From Actinomadura rayongensis (GTDB taxonomy: Bacteria > Actinomycetota > Actinomycetes > Streptosporangiales > Streptosporangiaceae): a stretch of DNA of 64,000 nt. The position numbers and the translations under genes were made by a program. The stretch lies in NCBI RefSeq assembly GCF_009831215.1, contig NZ_WUTW01000002.1:868001-932000 (forward strand), in the 5' to 3' direction. The notes below the pieces were generated by a model. That model did not search any database. It was not told the DNA's origin and saw only the letters and a program-made list of their open reading frames with translations. Of the stretch, positions 32,079-41,030 are shown in pieces (position 1 is the first letter of the stretch; each line of letters opens with the position of its first letter).

Positions 32079-32683
32079 CCGTTCGGCTGCTGCTCGCCGA
32101 CGACCAGGAGATGATCCGCACCGCGCTCGCCGCGCTGCTGGATCTGGAGGACGACTTCAGCGTCGTCGCCGCGGTGGGGCGGGGGGACGAGGTCCTGGGG
32201 GCCGTTCGCGAGCATCGGCCGGACGTGGCGCTGCTCGATATCGAGATGCCCGGGATGGACGGGTTGACGGTTGCCGGCGTCCTGCGCGACCAGGTTCCGG
32301 GCTGCCGGGTCGTCATTCTCACGACGTTCGGGCGCGCGGGCTACCTGCGGCGCGCCATGGAGGCCGGGGCGGTCGGGTTCGTGGTGAAGGACGCTCCGGC
32401 CGAAGCGCTCGCGGACGCCGTCCGGCGCGTGGTGAACGGCGAGCGCGTCGTGGACCCGGTGCTGGCCGCCGCCACGCTCGCGGCGGGCGAGTCGCCGCTC
32501 ACGGCGCGGGAGGGCGACGTCCTGCGCGTCGCGCGCACGGGGGCCTCGGTGGCCGAGATCGCCGGACGGCTGTTCCTGTCGGAGGGCACCGTCCGCAACT
32601 ACCTGTCGGCGGCCATCGCCAAGACCGCGACGCGCAACCGCGTGGAGGCGGCGCGCGTCGCGGACGAGCGGGGCTGGCTCTAG
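32075..32683 (+). CDS. NarL/LuxR-family response regulator
   Basis: A 202-residue regulator. The receiver domain has the acidic pair in LLADDQEM, the phospho-acceptor Asp in DVALLDIEMPG, and the conserved Thr and Lys (ILTTFG, VVKDAPAE). The C-terminal LuxR helix-turn-helix is LTAREGDVLRVARTGASVAE followed by LFLSEGTVRNYLSAAI. It overlaps the kinase and converges with tmk, the two stop codons overlapping by four bases. Confidence 0.93.
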   Translation: MTVRLLLADDQEMIRTALAALLDLEDDFSVVAAVGRGDEVLGAVREHRPDVALLDIEMPGMDGLTVAGVLRDQVPGCRVVILTTFGRAGYLRRAMEAGAVGFVVKDAPAEALADAVRRVVNGERVVDPVLAAATLAAGESPLTAREGDVLRVARTGASVAEIAGRLFLSEGTVRNYLSAAIAKTATRNRVEAARVADERGWL

Positions 32684-34665
32684 TCGGTGATCGCCGGGAA
32701 GGTGCTCGTGACGTCCTCGGCCGCGGCCGGGACGGGGTCGGGCAGGATCTCGCGGATGCGGTCCTGGATCTGGCGGCTGAGTTCGCTCTGCGGACGGCTC
32801 GCGTCCAGCACCAGGTAGCGGTCCGGCTCGGCCTCGGCGAGCGCCAGGAACCCGTCGCGGACGCGCTCGTGGAACTCGGCCGGCTCGGACTCGATGCGGT
32901 CGGCGGGCGCGGGCAGCCGCCGCAGGCCCGCCTCGGGCTGCACCATGAGCAGGACGGTCAGGTCCGGGACGAGGCCCTGCGTCGCCCAGCCGTTCAGCTT
33001 CGCGATGTCCTCGACGGGCTGCTTGCGCCCGTAGCCCTGGTAGGCGAGCGAGGAGTCCACGAACCGGTCGCTGACGACGATCGCGCCGCGCGCCATCGCG
33101 GGCAGGATCACGTTGGCGACGTGGTCGGCGCGGTCGGCCGCGTACAGAAGCGTCTCGGCGCGCGGGGACAGCCCGGTGGTGTCCCGGTCGAGCAGCATCG
33201 CCCGCAGCCGCATCCCGATCTTGGTGGCGCCGGGCTCGTGCGTCGTGACGACGTCGTACCCGTGGTCGCGCAGCCAGATCGCCGCGAGCCGCGCCTGCGT
33301 CGTCTTGCCCGCGCCCTCGCCGCCCTCGAACGCGACGAACACGCCGCGCTCGGCCGGGCGCAGCGGCCGGCTCGCCTCCTCCAGCGGCGGCGTGTACCGC
33401 TCGCCGCGCAGCGCCGCCGCGAGGTCGGGGACGAGCGGGATGCCGCGCCGGTCGTCCAGCCGCCGCAGCGCGACGAGCCCGAGCAGCGCCGCGAGCACCG
33501 CCCCGGTCAGCAGGACGGCCTGCGCGCCGGTGAAGACGTAGTCGTCGTTCACCCGGTGCGTCCCGACCGCCGCCGCGACGGGCGGCAGGACGGCCACCGC
33601 GACCAGCGCGCCCACCAGCGCCGCCGACCGCAGATGCCCGATCCGCTCCGGGACGACCGACCGCGCCGCCGACCACGCGATCCCGGCCGCGACGCCGAAG
33701 AACCCGGCGAGGAACACCACGACGACCAGGTTGTGGACGAGCGCCAGCACCAGCAGCAGCAGAGCCCCGGCCGGAACCGCGAGCCCCAGCAGCCGCACCC
33801 GGCTGAACACCGCGAGGACGCGCGGCCCCTCGAACGCACCGAACGCGACACCGATCGCGAGACCGGCGAGCACCGAACCGTAGCCGGGGTTCCCCGCGCC
33901 GAGCGTCACCGCCTCGACCTGCGCGACCGCGACGATCGCGCCGCCCGCCAGCGCCAGCCCGAGCACGGCGAGCCCCGCCGCCGACCCGTTGCGGAACAGC
34001 AGGGCCAGCGGCGACGGCACCGGGTCCGCCCCCCGCGGCAGGTCCCCGAGCGTCACCACCGCGATCGCCGACGCCAGGAACACGGCGGCCGTCACGTAGA
34101 GCACCAGGTCGGCGCGCGTGGCGGCCCCCGCGACCGCGTCCGCGACCAGCGACAGCACCGCGAACAGCACCCCGGCGACCGGGGCGGCGCCGAAGACCGT
34201 CCGCAGCGCCGCCGTCCGGGCATGTTCGGCGTGCTCGGCGCCCGCGAGCGCGGGAGCCGTCGTCGTGACGACCGTCGTCCACGGCAGCGCGGCGAGCCCG
34301 ACGAGGAACGCGGCGACGGCCGTCCAGACCTGCGCGTCCACGAGCGGCACCGACACGAGCAGCACCAGCCGGACGAGATCCGCCGCGACCAGCACCGTCC
34401 GGCGGTCCAGCCGTCCGACCACCGGCACCAGCGGCGCGAGCAGCACCGCCGGGGCCAGCAGCAGCGCCAGGACGAGCCCGATCGCCGGTGCCCGGTCCAG
34501 CGGGGCGTCGTCGCGGGCCAGCACGCCGGCCATCGCGGTGAGCGCGCCCACGCTCAGCCACTGGCCGGTGCCGGACAGCGCGAGCGCCGTTCGCAGCCGC
34601 CGCAGATTCGGCGAATCGCCCGGCGGCGCGGCGGGGTCCGGCCGGGTGACGCCCGTTCTGGTCAT
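32680..34665 (-). CDS. tmk: MFS membrane domain fused to thymidylate kinase
   Basis: A 661-residue fusion. Residues about 20-415 form a twelve-helix MFS-like membrane domain (SVGALTAMAGVLARD, then repeated Leu/Ala/Val-rich helices). Residues about 443-650 are a complete thymidylate kinase: P-loop FEGGEGAGKTTQA, DRFVDSSLAYQGYGR and a lid Arg segment. It phosphorylates dTMP to dTDP. Such MFS-Tmk fusions occur in several actinobacteria, and the role of the membrane part is not established. It starts 25 bases after topA ends, on the same strand. Confidence 0.93.
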   Translation of the reverse strand: MTRTGVTRPDPAAPPGDSPNLRRLRTALALSGTGQWLSVGALTAMAGVLARDDAPLDRAPAIGLVLALLLAPAVLLAPLVPVVGRLDRRTVLVAADLVRLVLLVSVPLVDAQVWTAVAAFLVGLAALPWTTVVTTTAPALAGAEHAEHARTAALRTVFGAAPVAGVLFAVLSLVADAVAGAATRADLVLYVTAAVFLASAIAVVTLGDLPRGADPVPSPLALLFRNGSAAGLAVLGLALAGGAIVAVAQVEAVTLGAGNPGYGSVLAGLAIGVAFGAFEGPRVLAVFSRVRLLGLAVPAGALLLLVLALVHNLVVVVFLAGFFGVAAGIAWSAARSVVPERIGHLRSAALVGALVAVAVLPPVAAAVGTHRVNDDYVFTGAQAVLLTGAVLAALLGLVALRRLDDRRGIPLVPDLAAALRGERYTPPLEEASRPLRPAERGVFVAFEGGEGAGKTTQARLAAIWLRDHGYDVVTTHEPGATKIGMRLRAMLLDRDTTGLSPRAETLLYAADRADHVANVILPAMARGAIVVSDRFVDSSLAYQGYGRKQPVEDIAKLNGWATQGLVPDLTVLLMVQPEAGLRRLPAPADRIESEPAEFHERVRDGFLALAEAEPDRYLVLDASRPQSELSRQIQDRIREILPDPVPAAAEDVTSTFPAITD

Positions 34666-34690
34666 GTCGGTCAGAGTATCGGCGTAGATG

Positions 34691-37387
34691 TCACGAGGAG
34701 CCCGACTTTGCTGACGTTCGCCGTCGCGGTGCCGGCTTCTTCTTCCCGCCGGTCGCCGCGACCTTCTCGCGCCGCTCGGCGAGCAGTTCCGCCGCCCGCT
34801 GGATCGTGATCGACTCGACCTCGTCGCCCTTGCGCAGGCTCGCGTTCGTCTCGCCGTCGGTGACGTACGGACCGAACCGGCCCTCCTTCACCACGACCGG
34901 CTTCTTGCTCGCCGGATCCTCGCCGAGTTCGCGCAGCGGCGCGGCTGCGGCGGCCCGGCGGCCCCGCTGCTTCGGCTGCGCGAACAGCTCCTTCGCCTGC
35001 TCCAGCGTCACCGTGAACAGCTCGTCCTCCGAGCCCAGCGACCGGCTGTCGGTGCCCCGCTTGATGTAGGGACCGAACCGTCCGTTCTGGGCCGTGACGG
35101 GCTCGCCGTCCAGCTCGCCGAGCGTGCGCGGGAGGGAGAGGAGCTTCAGCGCGTCGTCCAGCGTGACCGTGTCCAGCGACATCGACTTGAACAGCGAGCC
35201 GGTGCGCGGCTTGGCGTCCGCCTTCTTGGTGCGCTTCTTCTTCTCGCCCTCGGCGGGCGCCGGGGGCTCGGGGATGATCTCGGTGACGTACGGGCCGAAC
35301 CGACCCGACTTCGCGACGATCGTCCGGCCCGTCTCCGGGTCGGTGCCCAGCTCCCGGTCGCCGGACGGCTGCGCGAACAGCTCCTCGGCCTTCTCCGCCG
35401 TCAGCTCGTCCGGCGCGATGTCCTCGGGGATGTTGACGCGCTCGCCGTCCCGGTCCAGGTAGGGACCGTAGCGGCCGACGCGCACCATGATGTTCGTCCC
35501 CTTGATCGGGAACGAGCTGATGCCCTTGGCGTCGATGTCGCCGATGTCGCCGACCAGCTCGCGCAGGCCCTCCTCGCCGTTGTCGCCGAAGTAGAACCGG
35601 CTCAGCCAGCGCACCCGCTCGGCCTCGCCGCGCGCGATCTCGTCGAGACCGTCCTCCATGTGCGCGGTGAAGTCGTAGTCGACCAGGTTGCCGAAGTGCT
35701 GCTCCAGCAGGTTGACCACCGCGAACGCCAGGAAGGACGGCACCAGCGCCGTGCCCTTCTTGAAGACGTAGCCGCGGTCCAGGATCGTCCCGATGATCGA
35801 CGCGTACGTCGACGGACGGCCGATCTCCCGGTCCTCCAGCTCCTTCACCAGGCTCGCCTCGGTGTACCGCGCCGGGGGACGCGTCGAGTGCCCCTCCGCC
35901 GCGACCGAGTGCGCGGTCAGCCCGTCGCCCTGCTCCAGGTTCGGCAGCCGCCGCTCCTGGTCGTCGCGGTCGGTGGACGGGTCGTCCGCGCCCTCCACGT
36001 ACGCCTTCAGGAACCCGTGGAAGGTGATCGTCTTGCCGGACGCGCCGAACTCGGCCGTCTCGCCCGACGTGGACTCGCCCGTCACGCGGATCGACACGCT
36101 GCGGCCCGCCGCGTCCTTCATCTGCGACGCGATCGTCCGCTTCCAGATCAGCTCGTACAGCCGGAACTGGTCGCCGGACAGCCCCGTCTCGCCGGGCGTC
36201 CGGAAGGTCTCGCCCGCCGGGCGGACGGCCTCGTGCGCCTCCTGCGCGTTCTTCACCTTCGACGCGTACACGCGCGGCTTGTCCGGGACGTACTCGCCGC
36301 CGAACAGCGCGCCCGCCTGCCGCCGCGCCGCGTTGATCGCGGTCTCCGACAGCGTGATGGAGTCGGTTCGCATGTAGGTGATGAAGCCGTTCTCGTACAG
36401 CTTCTGCGCCACCGACATCGTGTACTTCGCCGAGAAGCCCAGCTTGCGGCTGGCCTCCTGCTGGAGCGTCGTCGTCCGGAACGGGGGGTACGGCTTGCGC
36501 GTGTACGGCTTGCTCTCGACCGACTTGACCTCGAACGGGCGGTTCTCCAGCCGCCCGGCCAGGCCGCGCGCCGCGTCCTCGTCCAGGTGCAGCGCGTCGC
36601 GGGTCTTCAGCGTGCCGTCGGACGCGAAGTCGCGGCCCTGCGCGACGCGGCGTCCGTCCACCGCGACGAGGCCGGCCTTGAACCGCGTCGGCTCGTCCGG
36701 CTTGCCCGTGTCGAACTCGGCCGCGATGTCCCAGTAGTGCGCCGGGACGAACGCGATGCGCTCCCGCTCCCGCTCCACCACCAGCCGCGTCGCCACCGAC
36801 TGCACCCGGCCCGCCGACAGCTTCGGCATGACCTTCTTCCACAGGACCGGGCTGACCTCGTAGCCGTACAGCCGGTCCAGGATGCGGCGCGTCTCCTGCG
36901 CGTCCACCAGCCGCAGGTTCAGCTCGCGCGGGTTGGCGGCGGCGGCGCGGATCGCGTCCGGGGTGATCTCGTGGAACGTCATCCGGTGGACGGGGACCTT
37001 CGGCTTCAGCACCTCCTGGAGATGCCAGGCGATGGCCTCGCCCTCGCGGTCCTCGTCCGTGGCGAGCAGCAGCTCGTCCGCCTCGGCCAGCAGCTTCTTC
37101 AGTTTGGCGACCTGCGCGCGCTTGTCGGCGTTGACCACGTACAGCGGCTCGAACTCGCGCTCGACGTTCACGCCGAGCTTGGCCCAGGCCTCGCCCTTGT
37201 ACTTGGCCGGCACCTCCGAAGCACTCCCGGGCAGGTCCCGGATGTGGCCGATACTGGACTCCACGACGTAGCCGCGGCCCAGGTATCCGGCGATCGTCTT
37301 CGCCTTCGCGGGCGACTCGACGATCACCAGCCGGGTGCCGTCGCCCCCCGACTCGCCGCGCTTCGCAGTGCCGTTCTTGGCTGGCAC
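34691..37387 (-). CDS. topA: DNA topoisomerase I
   Basis: An 898-residue type IA topoisomerase. The Toprim domain is at the N-terminus (LVIVESPAKAKTIAGYLG, TDEDREGEAIAWHL), the catalytic Tyr is Y338 (ITYMRTDSITLSE), and the C-terminal half contains at least four actinobacterial repeats, each marked by GRFGPYV or GRYGPY, ending in a Lys-rich tail. It relaxes negative supercoils. The zinc-finger cysteines of the E. coli type are absent, as expected in actinobacteria. Confidence 0.96.
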   Translation of the reverse strand: MPAKNGTAKRGESGGDGTRLVIVESPAKAKTIAGYLGRGYVVESSIGHIRDLPGSASEVPAKYKGEAWAKLGVNVEREFEPLYVVNADKRAQVAKLKKLLAEADELLLATDEDREGEAIAWHLQEVLKPKVPVHRMTFHEITPDAIRAAAANPRELNLRLVDAQETRRILDRLYGYEVSPVLWKKVMPKLSAGRVQSVATRLVVERERERIAFVPAHYWDIAAEFDTGKPDEPTRFKAGLVAVDGRRVAQGRDFASDGTLKTRDALHLDEDAARGLAGRLENRPFEVKSVESKPYTRKPYPPFRTTTLQQEASRKLGFSAKYTMSVAQKLYENGFITYMRTDSITLSETAINAARRQAGALFGGEYVPDKPRVYASKVKNAQEAHEAVRPAGETFRTPGETGLSGDQFRLYELIWKRTIASQMKDAAGRSVSIRVTGESTSGETAEFGASGKTITFHGFLKAYVEGADDPSTDRDDQERRLPNLEQGDGLTAHSVAAEGHSTRPPARYTEASLVKELEDREIGRPSTYASIIGTILDRGYVFKKGTALVPSFLAFAVVNLLEQHFGNLVDYDFTAHMEDGLDEIARGEAERVRWLSRFYFGDNGEEGLRELVGDIGDIDAKGISSFPIKGTNIMVRVGRYGPYLDRDGERVNIPEDIAPDELTAEKAEELFAQPSGDRELGTDPETGRTIVAKSGRFGPYVTEIIPEPPAPAEGEKKKRTKKADAKPRTGSLFKSMSLDTVTLDDALKLLSLPRTLGELDGEPVTAQNGRFGPYIKRGTDSRSLGSEDELFTVTLEQAKELFAQPKQRGRRAAAAAPLRELGEDPASKKPVVVKEGRFGPYVTDGETNASLRKGDEVESITIQRAAELLAERREKVAATGGKKKPAPRRRTSAKSGSS

Positions 37388-37550
37388 AGTCGCTCCAACC
37401 TCACCGTCTGTTCTTCATGCACGTAGCGGTTCCGCCGTTCTCGACCGGGCGGATCCCGCGTCCCACCGCGCCCAGACAGGATGACACGTCACCGCCCGTG
37501 TCACGGACCGCGTGGCTCCCGTCCGGCCGTCGCACGTCATAATGGATGCA

Positions 37551-37736
37551 ATGGTGGAGTACACCTACCTCGTCCTGCGTCTGCCCCGCGGCACCACCCG
37601 TGACACCGCCCGGCGGATGCTCACCGAGCATGCCGAACACGGCGGCTGGGAACTCGACCGGTTGCGCCTCTACCCCGACGGTAGCCGGAGAATCCGACTG
37701 CGCCGCAAAGTCATCCGTCAGGTGCGGACGTTCTGA
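37551..37736 (+). CDS. DUF5703-type small conserved protein
   Basis: A 61-residue basic protein (VEYTYLVLRLPRGTTRD, WELDRLRLYPDGSRRIRLRR), characteristic of a small family found beside topA or chaplin genes in actinobacteria. I see no clear ribosome site before ATG 37551, and a TATAAT-like box (CATAAT, 37537-37542) sits so close that the mRNA may be leaderless. ATG 37542 in frame is the alternative start. Function unknown. Confidence 0.75.
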   Translation: MVEYTYLVLRLPRGTTRDTARRMLTEHAEHGGWELDRLRLYPDGSRRIRLRRKVIRQVRTF

Positions 37737-37770
37737 CCCGCTTCCCGCCCGGAGCGTAGCACTAGGTAGG

Positions 37771-37853
37771 AAAGCCCTGACGGGTCGTAATCATTCCCCG
37801 CCCTCGAACAGGGCTTTGCCCGCCCCGGACCGCGCCGTCGGGACGGGCAAAGC
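37771..37853. terminator. Two overlapping, mutually exclusive hairpins
   Basis: AAAGCCCTG (37771-37779) pairs with CAGGGCTTT (37809-37817). GCTTTGCCCG (37813-37822) pairs with CGGGCAAAGC (37844-37853). The two stems share 37813-37817, so only one can form at a time. They lie between the convergent DUF5703 and chaplin genes and can serve as a terminator for each direction. Confidence 0.55.
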
Positions 37854-37894
37854 TGCTCGTATCGCTCGACCGGGTCACGCCCGGCCGGGCGGGG

Positions 37895-40051
37895 TCAGCG
37901 GCGGCGCAGGCCGCGCGCCATGCCGGCCAGGCCGGCCGCGGCGGTGAACGCGGCGGCCACGAGGACCAGCATCGAGTTGCGGTTCGCGCCGCCGGTCGGG
38001 GTGTCGGCCGAGACGGTCTTCAGGGCGTCCGCGGGGAGGCTCACCTCGTGCTTCGCCGGGACGCGGGACCGCTCGCCGCCGACCACGCCGCCCGTGGGCA
38101 GCTTGTCGCCGAGCGTGCCGCCGACCGTGACGCCGTCCACCAGCGGGGTCGTGGCGACGGTCCGGACCGTCTCACCGGCCGGGCGGCCGACGAGCGGCAG
38201 GCTCTCGACGGTCTTCAGGTCGGTCGCGTGGACGCGGCCGAGCGGCAGGGTCTTCGTGACGCCGTCGGTGCTGACGGGCAGCTTGCCGAGGACGTTCTTC
38301 GGCTGGACGGGCAGCTTGCCCGTGACGTTCCCGGGCTGCACCGGCAGCTTCCCGGTCAGGTCGCCCGGCTGCACCGGCAGGTTGCCGGTGAGGTCACCGG
38401 GCTGGACGGGGAGCTTGCCCGTCACGTCGCCGACCGGGGCGGGGAGCTGGACGGGCAGGCCCGACGGCAGCGTCGTCGCCGTGCGCTGCGTCGCGACGCC
38501 GCCCAGGTTCACGGGCAGCTTCGCGGTCACGTCACCGACGTTGACGGGCAGCTTGCCCGTGATGTCGCCCGGCTGGACCGGGAGCTTGGCGGTCACGTCG
38601 CCCACGTTCACCGGCAGCTTGCTCGTGACGTCGCCCAGCTGGACGGGGAGCTTGGCGGTGACGTCGCTGACCGGGGCGGGGAGCTGGACCGGCAGGCCCG
38701 ACGGCAGGCCCGTCGCGGTGCGCTGCGCGGCGACGCCGCCCAGGTTGACGGGCAGCTTCGCCGTCACGTCACCGACGTTGACGGGCAGCTTGCCCGTCAC
38801 GTCGCCCGGCTGGACCGGGAGCTTGGCGGTCACATCGCCCACGTTCACCGGCAGCTTGCTGGTGACGTCGCCCAGCTGCACGGGCAGCTTCGCCGTCACG
38901 TCGCTGACCGGCGCGGGGAGCTGGACCGGCAGGCCCGACGGCAGCGCCGTGCGGGCGTTCGCGGCGGCCACGCGGCCCGTCTTGACGGGCAGCTTGCCGG
39001 CGACGTCGCCCGGCTGCACCGGGAGCTTGCCCGTGACGTCCCCGGGCTTGACCGGCAGCGCGCCGACCACGTTGCCCGGCTGGACCGGGAGCTGGCCGAT
39101 CACCTGGCCGGGCTGCACCGGCAGCTTGCGGGCCACGTCGCCCGGCTGCACCGGCAGCTTGCCGGTCACGTCGCCCGGCTGGACGGGGAGCTGACCGAGC
39201 ACGGCGCCCGGCTGCACCGGGAGCTGACCGGTCACGTCGCCGACGATCGGGAGGCCGGACGGGGGAAGGTCCGCGGTCCGGGCACCGGCGGGAACGATCC
39301 CGCCGTTGTGGGCCGTGAGCCCCCCGACGAGCCGCGTGGCGGGCTCGGTGACGTTGCCGACGAGCTTCTGCGCGTCGCCGGAGCCCACGACCGGCAGGTT
39401 GCCGACCGTGCCCGTGACGCCGCCCAGCAGGCCGGACGGGTCGGCGGGCAGCTTCTCGTGCCCGTTCGCGGCGCGCGCGCCGTACCCGTTGTACCCGCCG
39501 TTGCCGCCGTTGCCGTTGCCGACCTTGGCGCCGCCCTCGCAGCCCGTCAGGGCGTCGCCGAGCACCCCGGCGCCGTTGCCGCAGATGTCCACCGGCGCGG
39601 AGATCGGCGCGTTCGCCTGGTTGCCGGACAGGACGCCCTTGTGCCCGGACGTCTGCTGCCCGCCGCCGCCGTTGGCGACCTTCGAGCCGCCCTCGCAGCC
39701 GGTCAGCGCGTTCCCGAGGACCGCGGCGCCGTTGCCGCAGACGTCCACCGGCACGGAGACCGGCGCGTTGACCTGGTTGCCCGAGCCGACGCCGTGGCGC
39801 CCGCTGGTGTGCTGCCCGCCCTTGTTCTGGACGGTCGACCCGCCCTGCGAGCCGGAGACGCTGTTGACGCCGTTGCCGCCGATGTTGATCGGCGCCGAGA
39901 TCGGCGCGTTGAGCTGGTTGCCGGACAGGACGCCGTGCTCGCCGGACGTCGTGTCCGCCAGCGCCGCGTTCGGCAGGACGGTCACGCCGAGCGCGACGAA
40001 ACCGGCGGTGATGAAGGTGGCACGAGCCGTGCCGGAAACCCAGGAACGCAT
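37895..40051 (-). CDS. Long chaplin with 11-residue repeat region and C-terminal membrane anchor
   Basis: A 718-residue protein from ATG 40051 (GGAG upstream). A signal peptide ends near residue 32 (VLPNAALA). Three chaplin domains follow: the first (GVLSGNQLNAPISAPINIGG) lacks cysteines, and the second and third (VPVDVCGNGAAVLGNALTGC; APVDICGNGAGVLGDALTGC) have the usual pair. Then comes a region of about 24 repeats of an 11-residue unit, VTGKLPVQPGD-like, with two near-identical 79-residue blocks separated by LPSGLPVQLPAP. The C-terminus is a membrane helix followed by GLRRR, a wall- or membrane-anchoring tail but without an LAxTG motif. Chaplins coat aerial hyphae with amyloid. The repeat stalk would carry the domains through the wall. 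Confidence 0.88.
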   Translation of the reverse strand: MRSWVSGTARATFITAGFVALGVTVLPNAALADTTSGEHGVLSGNQLNAPISAPINIGGNGVNSVSGSQGGSTVQNKGGQHTSGRHGVGSGNQVNAPVSVPVDVCGNGAAVLGNALTGCEGGSKVANGGGGQQTSGHKGVLSGNQANAPISAPVDICGNGAGVLGDALTGCEGGAKVGNGNGGNGGYNGYGARAANGHEKLPADPSGLLGGVTGTVGNLPVVGSGDAQKLVGNVTEPATRLVGGLTAHNGGIVPAGARTADLPPSGLPIVGDVTGQLPVQPGAVLGQLPVQPGDVTGKLPVQPGDVARKLPVQPGQVIGQLPVQPGNVVGALPVKPGDVTGKLPVQPGDVAGKLPVKTGRVAAANARTALPSGLPVQLPAPVSDVTAKLPVQLGDVTSKLPVNVGDVTAKLPVQPGDVTGKLPVNVGDVTAKLPVNLGGVAAQRTATGLPSGLPVQLPAPVSDVTAKLPVQLGDVTSKLPVNVGDVTAKLPVQPGDITGKLPVNVGDVTAKLPVNLGGVATQRTATTLPSGLPVQLPAPVGDVTGKLPVQPGDLTGNLPVQPGDLTGKLPVQPGNVTGKLPVQPKNVLGKLPVSTDGVTKTLPLGRVHATDLKTVESLPLVGRPAGETVRTVATTPLVDGVTVGGTLGDKLPTGGVVGGERSRVPAKHEVSLPADALKTVSADTPTGGANRNSMLVLVAAAFTAAAGLAGMARGLRRR
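38237..39235 (-). repeat. 33-bp coding repeats in the chaplin gene
   Basis: About 24 units of 33 bases encode the VTxKLPVxxGD repeat. A higher-order block (five units plus a spacer with LPSGLPVQLPAPVSD) occurs twice almost unchanged, plus a third variant, which suggests recent unequal crossing-over. Such arrays commonly vary in length between strains. Confidence 0.85.
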
Positions 40052-40195
40052 GGTGAAGAAGCTCCAATTCAAGGAGTGGAAGGGAGCGGACGGGCGCGCG
40101 GAGGCGCCGGTCCAGGGAAGGGACATGCCGCGGTCAGGGCATGGGAGGGCGTCCGGATCCGAGCCGCTCGGATGCGGGACGCGGGAGGGCTCGAC

Positions 40196-40918
40196 CTAGT
40201 CGGGCGCGAAGGACGGTTCGTCCGCGGCGGTGCGGACGACCGGGGGCAGCACGCCGGGGGCGTGCGCCGGGAGCGCTCGGGTGCGCGGGTGCGCCCCGAG
40301 ACGGCGTGCCGTCGTCGGCCCGCCGACTCCGCCGAACGGGAGGGCGGTCGTTCCCGGCAGCGCCTGGCCCGTCTGGTCGGGCGCGGGAATCGAGGTGCCG
40401 GGCGCCGCGGGCCTCGTGGCGGAGGACCGCGCGTGCGCCGGTGCGTGCCCGGTCGCGTCCCCGGCGTCCGCCTGGACGGCGCGGGGGGCGGGGGCGGTGC
40501 CGCGCGCCCGCTCGGTGTGAGCGGGCCTGCGCGCGGCGAGTTCGGTCGCGGACGTCCGCGGCGCGGCCGGACGCTCGGCGCGAGGCCGGTCCGGCGGGGT
40601 CACGCCCGGCACGTCCGGAACAATGTTCCGGATCGGGTCGACGTGCGGCGCGTCGGCCACCGGCAGGCCCGTGACGGGGCGCGGCACGGTGGCGGTGACC
40701 TGCTGCGACGCGCGGATCGCGTCCCCGATGACGGGCGCCTCGGTCACGACGCCGACGACGTCGTTCCCGGGGGCCGGCTCGTCGGCGTGCGCCGCCTGCG
40801 CGGAGGCGCCGCCGAGCAGCCAGCCGGCCGTCAGCACGCCCGCGACCACCAGGAGCCGCCGGACGAGGGGGCGTCGCAGCAGGGCGGAGACCACCCTGCG
40901 CATCGTCCCGAACGTCAC
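40196..40918 (-). CDS. Secreted Ala/Pro-rich protein
   Basis: A 240-residue protein. GTG 40918 is chosen because AGGAGA lies just upstream; ATG 40903 is an alternative. A signal peptide is clear (RRLLVVAGVLTAGWLLGGASAQAAHADE). The mature part is low-complexity, rich in Ala, Pro, Arg and Thr, with no recognised domain; the first segment (DVVGVVTEAPVIGDAI, VTGLPVADAPHVDPIRNIVP) loosely echoes chaplin-associated spacers. It lies upstream of the chaplin on the same strand, 144 bases apart, and may act at the same cell surface. No transmembrane C-terminus or sortase signal. Confidence 0.7.
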   Translation of the reverse strand: MTFGTMRRVVSALLRRPLVRRLLVVAGVLTAGWLLGGASAQAAHADEPAPGNDVVGVVTEAPVIGDAIRASQQVTATVPRPVTGLPVADAPHVDPIRNIVPDVPGVTPPDRPRAERPAAPRTSATELAARRPAHTERARGTAPAPRAVQADAGDATGHAPAHARSSATRPAAPGTSIPAPDQTGQALPGTTALPFGGVGGPTTARRLGAHPRTRALPAHAPGVLPPVVRTAADEPSFAPD

Positions 40919-41030
40919 CGGCTTCTCCTAAAGACGAGTCACCTGATTCCCAAGGGCGGGTCGCCCGCCCTAACGCAAGGTGACCGTAGCACCACGGATA
41001 CTTCTAGTGGTGGCATTTCGGAGAAGTTTC

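Noticed and set aside
37895..39235. Repeat array considered as a CRISPR
   Set aside because: Units are contiguous, 33 bases in frame and encode VTxKLPVxxGD with no unique spacers. They are coding repeats.
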